Shown: in pieces, positions 39,030 to 52,200 of the stretch
How the letters are laid out: each line of letters opens with the position of its first letter
Numbering within the stretch: the stretch's first letter is position 1
NCBI GenBank assembly: GCA_029961685.1
Contig: JARWKL010000005.1
Span: 3,726,501-3,790,500, forward strand
Source of the DNA: Aristolochia californica
Lineage: Eukaryota > Streptophyta > Magnoliopsida > Piperales > Aristolochiaceae
Length of the DNA stretch: 64,000 nucleotides
Direction of reading: 5' to 3'
The notes under the pieces: model-generated
The model's database searches: none
Seen by the model: the letters and a program-made list of their open reading frames with translations, nothing else
Told to the model about the DNA's origin: nothing
Program-made: the position numbers and the translations under genes

Positions 39030-40360
39030 CAAGGTGGCTTCTCAAGGAGGGTGAATTGAAAATAAAAAAAAAATTGATGTGCTAATTATACAAACATAAA
39101 ACTTAAGTAAAGAATACACACCACAAAGAGGCCAATATTTTTTTATTTTTGATGTTCCTCTTGTGTAATTATCATCCAAGAACCCTTGCTTCTGTAAAAT
39201 TTCAATAATATGCTTTATTAGCTTAAATTACAAAATAGATTCTGATTCTCTTTAAACCAAATGTGATATCTAATTACACTTCTCAATCTCTCCCAAAGAG
39301 ATTCAATACAACTAAATTCTATCTCTAATGGACATTTCTCTTCTACATTTAAAGGTTTTAGAAAACCTCTTAAAGAAAGTGAAAATACAAAAATAAAAAG
39401 AAAGAAACTTACATCTTTAGAGAGATAATCACTCCTAGAACTAAGAACGCAAGAGGATTGAGTTACTTTAAAACTAAGTTTTCTCTTGCAAAAGGATAAT
39501 ATTAGAAGTATATACTTGAAAATCTTTCTTAAATACCAAGGTTTGCCAATAAATGCTTAATAATTGTTAAAGGATGAATTTAGGTCCATATTTATAAGTT
39601 TCTTGGAAAAATTAGTCATTTTAGATCATGGTGTAAAGAGCTTCTCTAAAGGGTTGATTAATCAACTTTTTCATTGATCGATCAATTGACCCAGAATGGC
39701 TATATTTTTGGTCTTATGATCAATTATATCATTGATCAAAGTGATTTATGTGTTTATAGAGTAAGTTGACCAGTCAATCTTTATATGGGTTGATCGATTA
39801 AGCTTTATACACTGGCTTGGTGGGATTTTGGTTGATCGATCATCCACATATTAGTTAATTGATTAAGCTTTATAACTTTTAGCTACAACATTTTATATAA
39901 TGGATCATGCCTACAAAGGTTAATTGCCATGCTTTATAGATCAATCATGCTTTATTGTAAAGGTTTGTTGCCTTTTGTATGTCTTATAGAGGTTTGTTAA
40001 TCTTGTTGTTTTGCAGCTTATACATTTAAACATTAAACATGATTAAGGCCAAACCTTATTGAATTAAAAATTCCAAAACATTTGAATGAATTTTGAAGAT
40101 AAATAGTTTTAAAAAGGGTATGCTTGTCATATGCTCCAAAACAAATTCATACCTAAGGTTTGGAATCTTAATGGTTATCACTTTTTACATAGCTAAAATT
40201 CTTGAGATTTTTTAATTTACCTAAACTCTAGGTCTTCAATTATTCATTCGTCTCTAAGACATTCGTAAGGCTATAAATTGAAAATTTGTTATCGTACTCA
40301 GTTTTAGTTTTGTTATTATCAAAATCCATAAATAAGTTAACCTAGGTCAATAGAGATGTC
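39030..40360 (+). repeat. Dispersed repeat family, copy 2
   Basis: Same order and orientation as 1990-3290: CTCAAGGAGGGTGAATTG at the start, TCTCCCAAAGAGATT, CTTTAGAGAGATAATCACT, a cluster of TTGATCGATCAA words at 39650-39870, then TTTAGTTTTGTTATTATCAAAATCC and TTAACCTAGGTCAA at the end. The preceding 38751-39029 shows nothing separate except GCTCTAATACCAATTGTTAACC, which may be part of the same family. Confidence 0.6.
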
Positions 40361-40426
40361 CCCCGAATGGTGGTTGGGACCTGCATAAACTATTCAACCA
40401 TGAGTTGTCATTGTTCACCTACCTTT

Positions 40427-40590
40427 AGGTTGTGTTTGGAACACAGAAAATGAAGAGAAAAGAAAAAGATGAAAAGAGAAAGAGAAATAGAAAAAAAAAA
40501 AAGGGTTTATTTTCTCTTTGTATGGATTCCCATAGAAACTGAGAGAAAAAATAGAAGAGAAATATTATTTCTCTTATTTGGATACACATG
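40427..40590. mobile_element. MITE-like element related to 24808-25068
   Basis: Begins GGTTGTGTTTGGAACACAGAAAATG and ends TCTTATTTGGATACACATGG. Same purine-rich interior style and similar termini as the 24.8-kb element, but the terminal repeats are less well kept. Confidence 0.4.
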
Positions 40591-40644
40591 GAAAATGAAA
40601 AAGGAAATAAAATACTAATATTTTAACTTTTTTTTATTAAAATT

Positions 40645-40819
40645 TTCTCTCAACTCGGTCCATTAACGAACCAACTCGCGAGCCGAACTTGGATTCGATC
40701 GAGCTCAATTCATTAATTTAAACAAGCCGATCCCGGATCTCGAACTTGGCTCAGAATCCAGGGATACCGAGTTGAATCGAACCGAGCGGAGCTCGAGCCG
40801 GCTCGATTCGAAGCCACCC
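40645..40819 (-). repeat. GC-rich 'CTCGA' repeat, copy 2 (inverted)
   Basis: The reverse complement begins GGGTGGCTTCGAATCGAGCC and follows 34481-34675 through GATCTCGAA/GATCCGGGATC-like, TTAATTAATGA-like and GCTCGCGAG landmarks. Divergence is high. Confidence 0.62.
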
Positions 40820-41244
40820 TTATGAATCAAGAGCCATGGCATCACCACAAGCAAATTATGAGCCACTAGACCGGATCGCCGATGGATCTTCAAGAACATA
40901 TCCTTACAATTTTTCGATCCTATAACAAAGCTTACTGGCTTCAAGAGATGATACAAGAAGAAGACGTTAGTGCACATAGATCTTTAGGTTTTGGGCTCGT
41001 GCATGTGGAAGATAACGCTTTCCACTAATTTTTGTCTCAATCTTTTCATAGTAAATTGTATTGTTTACCACAAAGACGGATTGGCAAGACATGAATACAA
41101 CGATGTACAAGTAATTTTAAGTTCTTTTAAAATCATTATAAAGCAATGAAGCAATGAAGATCGAGGGTGAAAACAGGTTTGTAGAATTAACAACTCTGAC
41201 TGAAGAATTAAAATTTTGTGCTTCACCCCACAATCCAAATGTTT

Positions 41245-44111
41245 TTAATGGTTCTTGGACTTCCATACCTTTTCCCAACTAGAAAAGATCAACCTCACCA
41301 TCGAGTAGAAAAGAGCTGTGACACAAGATTTGATGAAATTCCAACAAGAGGAGGGCCAGTACCACGGATAGAGCAGCCGGAAAAACAGACTTATCAGGTG
41401 CCGTGGATATTGTCCCACCTAAACACCCAAGAAAAGAATGTCATCAACACCAGAACATCTCCATTGCTTTTGATTAAGACAGAAAACTTACAAATCTGCC
41501 ATTCAATGGTTTTCTACTACTGTTAGACTACTACATAGAGGATGAACTCACCGGGAAAAGCAAGTCCAATGCATCCCACGCCGCATGACGAACAGATCTT
41601 GTTGGATACATTGGACCACCAGGAGAAGTGAAGCTATAAAGGCAAGCTTTCAGTCGTGTGCTTGTGCTCATCCTAAGTTCCAAACCTACAAAAAGATTAG
41701 AGATGTCAGAAGAAAAAAAAAGTTTTATTTTGCGGTAATACTCTGCAATTTGCGGTGTTGAATTCACCTTTGAGGGCCCTTGTCTGAGAGAGGTAATGCA
41801 GCAAAACTGGCTCAACCTTCAATTTCTGGAGCTGACAAATGGGAAACCGTATGACAGAAAAAATGTTCAACAAATGCTTCTGATTTCTTCTCAAAGGAGA
41901 TCTATACCATGCAGATAACACAAATTTAGTACCTGATCCGTTAGCTCAATTACAAATATGTCTGAAGGTCCACCAACAAAGAGAGTGTTTGGGAAAACAG
42001 GAAAGTGCTTTAAGAAACTCTCCAGCTTGTCAACTGCACACAACAATAAATCAACACAAACACAAAAAAGTACATAACACTTCTAATAGCATGTTATCAA
42101 GATCTGAAACCACACCTAAGTTATAGAAGAATATAAATCTAGAAAGCAGGAGACAGAGGTCCCTTTGAGTCTGAAAATTATGAAAAACAAGAATTTGTTT
42201 CAGTACCTGACAAATTTATTTGCATTCTCTAAAGAAGAAAAAAGAAAAAAAGATGTCAACACAGCCAGCAGATTGGAGAGCTACAAGAAACACTAATTTT
42301 AGTTACACAGCAATAAAAAAAAAAACACAAGGGCTGAACCTGCACAGGAATTTTGCTTAATTTCATAGGCACCATAGCAACATCCTCGAGAAGATACTGC
42401 AAAACAAGATCAATCATCGGTAAACGTCACCTGAATAAGATATTAATAAAGAAAACAGCAAGAGACTGAGTTTGTGATGCAGTTTCTTTACACGGAACAA
42501 AGACAAGAAATGCCTGGAGTTTGTCTGAATGTCAAGCCTGCCAAAAAGAAAGAAACATTAGGTGATTTTTCAGGTTTCCACGATGGCCTTTTTTCTTTTC
42601 CCCAAAAATTGGTTAAACTCGCCCCCTACCCACTTACTCCCTTTCTTCCCATCCGAAACTTTTGAACAAAAAATCTCACATCAAGTAAATGCCACCAACT
42701 GAGCTAAAGACTCACTCCATAAAGTGAATAAAAACCTACTGTTGAACTTCATATGGCAAATTTTATTTTTAGATGAAACTTAATGTGATCAAAGTGAAGA
42801 TTAGGTAACTCCGCAGCTATCTCAAAAAACGAGAAACAAGAACGTAAAAGTAGCTTTTCGAATCAACAATACCAGAAAATATTTGTTGCACCCTGAACTA
42901 GGGCAGATGCATAACGAAGGTGCGCTTCAGAAATTTCAAGGGGAACTTCAAACAACTGAAAGCCAGATCAGATGCATATCAGCCCATTCTGAACGAGAAA
43001 TAAGTAAATCATAGACTTAAAATTGATGATTATACAAAAGAGTCTTCACTGATAGCCTTCAGTAAAAGAAGAATAGCTACTTAATGCATTCAGTGGAAAA
43101 GTTAATAAGTACAAACCCATTTGTGAAAAAGAAGCGCAAATATATGGGATGCAAACGACTGACTCCATAACTGAACAATCAGATTACGAACGGATTCGCT
43201 GTTATCAGGCATATGAACATAATGGTTGGCAAGTACATCGTAAAAGCACAAGCAGCTCCCAATTCCATCATTCTGTACGTCTTCATCCATGATAAGAATT
43301 ATCTCTGTTTCCAATTGCAATTCAGAATTGATCATCAGAGCGCTCAAAGGAACAAAGTTTTGAGACATTCAGAACCTTAAACACAACAAAGAAATTTGAA
43401 AAAAGCTAAATGATCCAAGGATAATAAGAAACATCGGTAGCCACTGGAACATAAATTTGGAATATCCAAATTGACTTAAGGGACTTGTTCACTAGGTTGA
43501 GAAAATTGTGAGGAGCAAATATGAGTACGGTAAAAAGTAAAAAAATTGTAATCACATAAGCAATAAGAATCTCGGCTGAGCTGTTTCAACAATAAAACTA
43601 CAAATCTCCGGCATAAATATAAGTGGAAAAACCAATACTGGAATCTTAAAATGATACTGTACCTCTGGCTCGCCCATCAATTTCTAAGGCAATATCAGCG
43701 AACAACTCTTGCAATACATTCAACCGATGAGATGGTGAATTCAGTGCCTGAAAAGAAGTCCATAACTACTCATCAATCGAACACCCAAAATACTCAATAA
43801 GCGAAGGGGGTAAAGTCATCCGCTTTGTCAGCGATACAAGGTTAGACTCTCTGTACTTGAAAAATAAAACTCCCGACAAGTCAACAGACTAAACGTCGAA
43901 GGAGAGCAAGACCAACGGCAGATACAAGATAACAGCAAAGAGCAAAACATAAGAAAACCGCTAGAATATTATTACTCACGAATCCAGAGTCAAGTAACAA
44001 AGAACCAAAGTACACCAAAAAGTCAAATCCCACCTTTTGCAGCTTCTTCTGGATTTCCAGGGTGAGGGCGGAGAGATAGGCAGAACTGGAAGACAGTGAG
44101 GCTTGCGGCAT
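41245..44111 (-). CDS. Conserved plant protein of unknown function, 354 aa, 11 exons
   Basis: Exons in minus order: 44034-44111, 43663-43747, 43117-43304, 42873-42955, 42492-42537, 42340-42396, 42116-42170, 41933-42033, 41768-41831, 41552-41685, 41245-41418. Every junction is GT-AG and phases join without a stop to give 354 aa. Recognisable blocks: SPSHRLNVLQELFADIALEI, CLCFYDVLANHYVHMP, LIVQLWSQSFASHIFALLFH, RFIFFYN, LKVEPVLLHYLSQTRALK, LYSFTSPGGPMYPTRSVRHA and LFFRLLYPWYWPSSCWNF. I recall these from a single-copy land-plant family but cannot name it or give a function. No signal peptide; the Trp/Tyr-rich C-terminal region (about 300-345) is hydrophobic and may contact a membrane. Helical throughout, ARM-like at best. 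I chose the ATG at 44111 over an upstream in-frame ATG (44201) because SSSAYLSALTLEI sits at the N-terminus in relatives. Confidence 0.88.
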
Positions 44112-46251
44112 TGGATCATGAGGTATGACGAGAGACAAAGACCCTAATTTGTACTGGTAATGACAGAAGGGGGAAAAAACTCCTCCAAATTCAACGACCA
44201 AATCAGAACAAAAGCTTCGCGCGAACTAAGATCAAGCGGAGATTATTGATTTCGTCGTAGCCTCTGATCGACTGGTTTCTGTACAGGAACACCCCGAGCG
44301 ACCAAATGAAGGGAAGGTAGATGGAGAGGGACAAGATCTAATGGAATTTGGAAGTACAGTTTCAGTAATTATGAGAACCGCAAAACCTACGACGTGGCAT
44401 TTTACCAGAGAGGTGGAATACAGAAATCCAGAATAGATATGGTTACATACTGAAGCTGCAGTGAGGGCCATGTGAAAGCTACCTGGCGAGTAGAGGACGA
44501 CCGAAGCCTGCAGAGAGCACAGTGCCTTTGAAATTTTCCTCTTTTCCCTCGCCTGTCTTCATCATCAGAACTGAGATATCTCACCTTTCTTCTAGAATGA
44601 GTCTGTTTTCTTTTACGCAAAGGTTACCGTTGCGTAATACTAAAACTAACCCGGTTGTTGCAATCACTGCCGCCTTGAGGATAAAAAACACTCCTAGCCC
44701 CTAATTTCTTAATTTCATCCGATATCTCAACTCTCTGATCATAATCGCTTTTTTTGCACAAAATGATTTCTGGTATTGGATCAAGCACTTCATCCATTCA
44801 ACCTTTCTTTTTATTTTTATTTTATTTTGCTTGCAGACAAACTAGAGCCATGCACCTCTATTATTAAGACTAATTTGATGGTTTCCCAGGAAACTTTGGG
44901 TTGCTTTGAATCAAATACAAGGAAAACAAAAGGGTTATCTCAGTAGCAAGCAATCAATCAGAATTTAAAACATTAAATTAGCAGCCAAGATGTTCCATTC
45001 TGCAGACGGAGAGAAGCAGAAACGTGGGTGCTCTGTTATATTCCTCCACACAATTGAACGAAACAGCTTTTCTCTCTATAGCAATGTGTAAAGAAGAAAA
45101 GGAAAAACAAATTTCATTATCTGAAGATACCTCAAATACTACAATTGATATGAATCTTCTCACTGACAGGCTTTACAACAATAGCAATCTGATGGAACAG
45201 ATAGAATCACCCAACGAAAAAGCACAAAACAAGGAAAAATCAATTAGCCAATTTACAGGGTTTAATTATCTATCAAACAAGAAAAGGTGGTAGGCAAGTA
45301 AGGTTTGGTTATGCATGGAAGACTCTGGCCAAGAAATTTATTCGCACCATCACCTACTGCCCTTTTCAAAAATGGGAGACTCAGACCATGCGTCCTGGTG
45401 TCAATTGCAGTCTTAGTCGGCGGAGAAAATACAACTCAGAAACTTTATTATCCGATGATGCATTGCAAAAAAAACATAGCATGAACCTCGGCTCCCAGAG
45501 TTATATTTTGACAAAAATTACATCAGGACAAAATTTAATGGCTAGTAGGGAAGCAGCCCCTCTACAAACAAAGTAATCTCATCTGCTGCTGTTCGGCATT
45601 ACTGAAACTCACACGCATCCTACATGGAAAAACCGAAAAGAAGAAAAATCAAACAAACTACCTCAGCTATATATAAGGAAACACAAATTTTGTGGAGTGA
45701 AAGGAGCTACCTGAAATTTAAGCAGAAGATGTCCACTGACCACCTCTAACTGGCCCAATGTAAAGTTAAAAAACAAATCAATCAATCAATAAAATTAGAT
45801 ACTCTGTACACCCGAGCAGCACTACAGCTGTTTCATCCAATGAGCAAAGCCCCATATTTCAAGCTTCGCTTGAACACCTGAGTCAAAATTGCCACTTCAA
45901 TCAGATATAAATTCATTATTTATCAAGAGGTTTGTACATGATACGAAATTAAGAAGATGTGTTTCTGATAAATAAATTAACTTAACACCACATCGAACTC
46001 CGATGAGCTTATAGCATTATCCATATAGAATATGACCCGAAACCATTTAGATGTGACCTTATAAACGTTTGAGTAAGATAACTGATTACCAGCACAGGTT
46101 AGACATAATACTACTAATGATTAGGCAAACATGTTAAACAAGCTAGTACCTTGTGGTTCTATAGGGACCTGAGCCAGGCAAATTGCAGTAGAACAATGAA
46201 ACCTCATCTCCTCCACAGCCAAGCAAACCCAATTTTGTTAAACTGATCAAG
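44112..46251. other. Intergenic region between the two minus-strand genes
   Basis: Holds the promoter/leader of the 354-aa gene and the 3' UTR of the RST1-like gene. A minus-strand frame at 44402-44620 (MRKRKQTHSRRKVRYLSSDD) is basic/acidic and lies in the likely leader region; I do not call it a gene. No repeats recognised. Confidence 0.45.
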
Positions 46252-49200
46252 TTACAACTGTGTTCCAAGATCACTTGACAACTGAATAATCCCACGCATT
46301 TGAAGATAGGGGTTCTCCAATAGCTTTTCATTGTTGCTCTAATAAGCATAAAGAGATAACCAGTTAGTAGCAAATACTCATGTTCCGTGTCCATAAATGA
46401 ATGCATAATTTAAACCAGTCCCATATATATCAAAACAAAAGTTAGTGGACTGGTATACACCTGTTGGGCTTTAAAAACTAGACTTTGAAGCATCCGCTGG
46501 TACCTTTCAGGTTCCTCTGTCATCATTCTCTGCAAAGAAGAAAACCAAATAAAATATTTAGTTCTAATCAGAGGAAAAAAACAAGAAGAATTGAAAGAAT
46601 GAGAAAGCATACCTTCAAAAGAAAGGCAGAAGAGTAATATGCCACTCTTGAATCTGGATCATCATCTAACAGTCCCCTGCAAAAGAACCAAAATGCATTA
46701 TAGAAGGGTATCATCTCCCTGTAAGAATTGTAGTATCACAGATTTCAAATTTATCAGGAAGGATATCCCCAAATATCACAGGCTTGGTGCATAAAATGGA
46801 TCACCGAGGAACACAGAATGAATTTTCATTCCATGGTGATCGATATTGTTTAGATTTTGTTTTTCGGTTTTTGTATTAGCATAGAAATATGGAAAATTGC
46901 TATGCAAAAAAAGTTTACTTATATTTTAAATTAATGAGGCGTTATATAAATTGTTAAATAAAAGACCTACAGTTAAGATTAAGAATAAATTCATGCTACC
47001 TCACTTTACTTGAACTTTCTCTAGAGGGAAAAGTTTCACAGGATTTTAGTGAGTGATTCACTCTCTCATTTTAAACTTTAAAAAAGAGACTAAATTCTCT
47101 AGGTGAAGTGAATCAGTCTCCACTTTCCCTGTGCAATGACTCAGTTTGGTCCAATTCACTAGAGAAAGTTTGCTTTCTACTAACTTAATCCTTTTTTTTT
47201 TTAAATAGTATGGTGTGAGATTAAAAAAGAAAAGAATAAAAGGCTATTCTCCACCAGAAGGAAGTGCCAGAAATATACGAAAGAAAAGGAAAATCACCAA
47301 TACAATGTCTTGGTTTTGTCTGGTGCCCCCCAAAACCAGTTAGTCCCAGGTACCTCTTGGCACTGCCATTAAAGTTCAGCTTCAATGCTTCAGCTGAGGG
47401 AGGGACCCAAGTTACCAGTCTCCTGCTTTTAGTTAACCCAGAGGGATGCAATATTAGCCCAGTTCTCTATGATATAGGAGGTATTGAACTGTGCAAACTT
47501 ATTTCTAGTACAAAGCTAGGAGAGAGTGAGACTGGTGGTAGTCTCAGCAACCTCATTGACTGTCCAAGTGAGGCCCCCAAAGACCCTATTGTCCAGTAAG
47601 TCCAGATATACCAGGGAAGAGTTGCCAGAGTTGTACATGAAAGCATTCTCCCAAGGGAGGGTAGGGGTATCAAGGCACACTGGTTAAAGAATTCTGGGAA
47701 GGTGAACGGAAGACAGATTAATGTTGAACAGCTGGAGAGCGTTCTCCCACGCCTGGGATGTGAATCAGCAGTGCAAGAGTTTGGACAGCCTCTTCCACAT
47801 AACAACATAGACCTGGAGAGAGTGTCAACTATCGTTGTGCCCCTCCTGTGTAGATTATCATATGTTATTATCTTAATTTTGGCTGCAGACCAGCAGAAAT
47901 ATAGAGCTTTCTGTGCTCCCATGAGGCACCAGATAACAGTGGCAACATTGTGAGCATCAGGGATGAGGACATACTCCTTGTGAAAAGAGACAACAGAGTA
48001 TGCCCAACTAGGACAGTCCTTCCAAATGATTAAATCTTCACCATGGTATGAAATGGTTCATGCATTACATCAAAATGTGGAAAAGCTAGTTGAAGAAAAC
48101 TTAATAGCAGAAGGTTACCCCAAAGTTGCTCATTGTTGCAGAAAAAAAAAAAAAGGATGAAGGAGAATCAATTTAAAGAAACATGAATTTCCTACTTTGG
48201 GAAAAATTCCAACAATAGAAAGTCTCTCTGAGTTGCAATTCCTACTTCAAGATAGTCGAAATAAGAAGTTTTACTGGACAAGTAACTTGCTGTTTTCATG
48301 AGAAGCATCACTAAAATAGCAATTGCTATTTTAGTCGCAAGCTTCAAAATCAAAAAGTCTTTTCAAGTAGTACTTTCCTGTTTTTTGGGTCTTTTTTTCA
48401 TATTATTGTAGTCTAAAGTTAGCAAGTTTGTAAGTTATAAATTGTTCCCTGTTTTTAAATTTCTTTTCCAACAAGTAGAGATAGACTAGAAATTTCTAGT
48501 TTTTTTTTTTGAAATAAGATGTGTAAGGTGAATTAAAAAGAAAAGAGAGATTACAATACCTTGCTAAACAGGGCCTCCTTCCACAACAAGGTGTTGGAGA
48601 GAGACGCCTAGTTTAGCCTGGGAATCCGCTAAATGATTAGCAGATCTAGGAATATAATTCCATTTACAATTTAAAGTAGAAATTAAATTACATATATCGT
48701 AAAACATATCCAAATGCCGCCACGGAGGACGTTCATTATTTGCGCACCAATTGATAACAACTTTTGAGCCACCTTCAATACAAAGGGGCCCAGAAACACG
48801 ACTTATGAAAATCCGCAGTCCGTTAAATAATCCGTTTAATTCAGCAGTTGTAGAATCCGAATTTCCAATTGGCCCGGCATAAGAAAAGAGAAGAACTCCA
48901 TTTTCATCATGAACAACACCACCAAAACCTGCAGGGCCTGGACATCCATACACGCTACCATAAAAGTTCAATTTAAAATGGCCAATAGGGGGAGGGGACC
49001 AAATCGCCATACAAGGGGGCCTTGCAGAATAGGACATTCTAGCTACTATTCGCTAGTTTTCTCGAAAGTTTGATCCTCGAAGATCACGGAATTCCTTACG
49101 CATTAAAGTCCACGAAGTAACTTGACCAATAATTTTTTCAACCAATATTTCTCTAGAAATAAACTTTAGGTTGAATTTTTTATAATTCCTTTCTTTCCAT

Positions 49201-52200
49201 AATGCCCATATAAGATGCCCCACACAAGAAGATATTAGTAATTTTCCGAGTTTTGGAAGGCTGGTATTTGTGATTGAGAGAATGGTTGAAGGGAGTAAGA
49301 GAGGAACAGAATTGGAGACCGATTTTGTTTAAAAGGCTGGTCCACACGAAAAAGGCATACTCGCAATGTAGAAGGATGTGGGTGATCGTCTCCGTAGAAG
49401 TTTGGCAAAAGAGACAAAGAGGGTTTGGGACATGGGCGCCTCTTCGAATTAGGATGTCTAAAGTAAGGACTTTGTTCCAGCATGCAGTCCAAATAAAAAA
49501 TTTAGCACAAGGGGGAGCATGCAGAGCCCATGCAATGGCAGATGGATGGTTGATTTGTGGATGATTGGTAGAGCTTAGGAAGCCATAAGCAGTGGAAGTT
49601 GAAAAATTACCTTTCGAGCTGGGCATCCAGATGAGAGAATCTGCCGAATTTTTTAGACTTACTAAAGAGAGCATGGTAATGAGGTCGGAAGCCACCAAGA
49701 CCTCAGAGTCAGAGAGTGATCTTGGGAGATTCAGGTTCCACCTTCCAGAATCAGTTCGCAAGTCAGAAATAGAAGCTTCAATATTTCTTGCCAGATTTGA
49801 AATCAAGTTGTGGCTGTTATTGAAGCTATCTGCACCAGTCCACCAGTCGGTCCAGAATCTTGTCATAAAACCCGTGCCCAAGTAACATTTTACAGCAGAT
49901 TAGAAAGCAGGTAATAACTTAACATTTTTTTTCCATACTGGAGACAACCTATTACATCGCCCACCCTCAATCCACCAACCAATCAATTTATTTGCTTTTG
50001 CCGCAACCAATTTTCTCCAAATTAATTCAGAAAATAAGTTAAACTTCCAGATTCATTTAAGTAACAGTGCCGAATTTGTAATGATAGTATCCCGGATCCC
50101 AAGCCCACCCAGAGATTTTGATTTACATACCTCAGCCCATTTCATCAGAGTGTATTTCTTTTCCCCATTCGGTCCACCCCATAGGAATTTTCTTTTGAGT
50201 TGTTCAATTCTTTGGCAAACAGAGGCAGGACATTGATAAAGGGAAAGGAAATAAGAAGGAATTCCATGCATACAGGACTTAATGAGAACCAGTTTACCAG
50301 CCTTGGATAAGAATCTTCCTCTCCAAGTGGCCAGACGACCTTCCAAACACTCAATAACAGGATGCCAAGAGCTTTTGGAGGGTATTGTAGGTGATAAAGG
50401 CAATCCCAGATATGAACATGGAGGTGTTGCAATTTTACATCCCAAGTATTGGGCCATGGAATTTAACACAGTAGGATCAATATTAAAGCCAGTAATTGAG
50501 GATTTTGACCAGCTAACTTTCTGATCAGAGGAGAGTTCAAATAAATTTAATAGGGCTTTAATATGAAAAATTTCTGCCAACGTACCTTCCCCAAAGAGAA
50601 TAGTATCATCAGCATATTGAAGCAGGGAAATATCTTGAGTTGGATCATCCGAGATAGATTTCAGCCACCTAGAATATTTTGCAAGACGGACCATAGAGGC
50701 AAGATGTTCAGCAATGAGAGTGAAGATGAACGGAGACAAAGGGGTCCCCTTGCCGAATACCTCTTGTGGCATTAAAATACTGAAAAGATTTTCCATTGAC
50801 TAACACAGAATATGATACATTCGAAATGCAGCTCCTCATCCAAAATTTCCAACGTGTCCCAAATCCCATCTTATGAAATAGCTGGTCAACAAGTTTCCAG
50901 TTTACACTAAATGAGGTATATGGGAAGTAGACAATGACATAGCAAAGGACTTGAAGGATGGGGACAAAAAATCAAGTGACACATATTTGGATATAGGATG
51001 AGAAGTACAAGACCATGTACCTTTTCGTAGACTAATAGGCAGGTCCAAATCAGAGACAACAGGATTTGCAGGCAATGAGGAAGCTGGTGGATCATGAGGA
51101 GATAGCTCTGTAGAGGTAACTGTTGGAGGCACTGCAGGAGTACGAGAGCGACGGCTGTAAACACGAAGAGGCAATGAAGAACGCGATGACCCTGGTACAT
51201 CCAAAACTGCAATAGGAACAGGACAATCTAAAGGAGATTCAGGTGATACAGGAAGCTCAGTAGATGATGAAAAATATGGAGTATGTTCAAAAAAGGTCAC
51301 ATCGGCTAACACATTTTTTCCGTCGAATAGGATCATAACATTTGTACCCTTTTTTGTTGACGAGAATATCCCAAAAAAACACATTTGACAGATCAAGGTG
51401 ATAACTTATCGACCGAAGTTCCAAGCATATGAACAAAACAGGTATATCAAAAAATACGAGGAACCACACCAAACAATTTACAATTGGGTTTTAAAACCTG
51501 AAGTGGAACTTGACTACTCAAAACAGTTGAGGGCATACGATTAACCAAGTAGCACGAAGTTAAAACTGCATCTCCCCAAAAAGATTTAGGAACATTCATA
51601 TGCAATAATAGTGTCCTTGTAACCTCAAGGAGATGTCTATTTGTACGTTCAGCCACCCCATTTTGTTGTGGTGTATAAGAGCAGGATGTTTGATGGGTAA
51701 TACCATGAGAATCACAAAATACTGAAAATTTATGGTTAAGATATTCCAAACCATTGTCAGTACGAAGTACATGAACACGTGCACCAAATTGTTTTTTTAT
51801 TTCATTGAAAAAATTGAGGAATACATCAAATACTTCGGACTTCTCCCGTAGGAGATACACCCAAGTGACTCTACTGAAATCATCAATGAACGACACAAAA
51901 TACTTAAAACCAAATGGGCTAGGAACCCGACATGGACCCCATACATCAGAGTGGACTAATTCAAACAACTTGGTGCTTTGACTAGATCTAACTGGGAAAC
52001 TGGAACGACGATGCTTTCCCAACTGACAGGATTCGCAATCAAATGAAATATCGGCTGGCAAAGAAGGAAAAGACTGACGCAATTTAGCTGGTGAAGGATG
52101 TCCCAAGCGCAGATGCCACAAGTAAGAAGAATCTGTAGTAGTGAGAGCTACAGCTCGAGAAATGGATACATCATCCAGCATGTAGAGCCACAAAAGAGGG

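Noticed and set aside
44402..44620. Basic/acidic 72-codon minus frame upstream of the 354-aa gene
   Set aside because: It lies where the leader of that gene is expected, has no recognisable domain and no splice connection in phase.
47264..47953. Plus-strand open frames of 83-111 codons inside the RST1-like intron
   Set aside because: Shadow of the minus-strand L1 zf-RVT/RNase H fragment.
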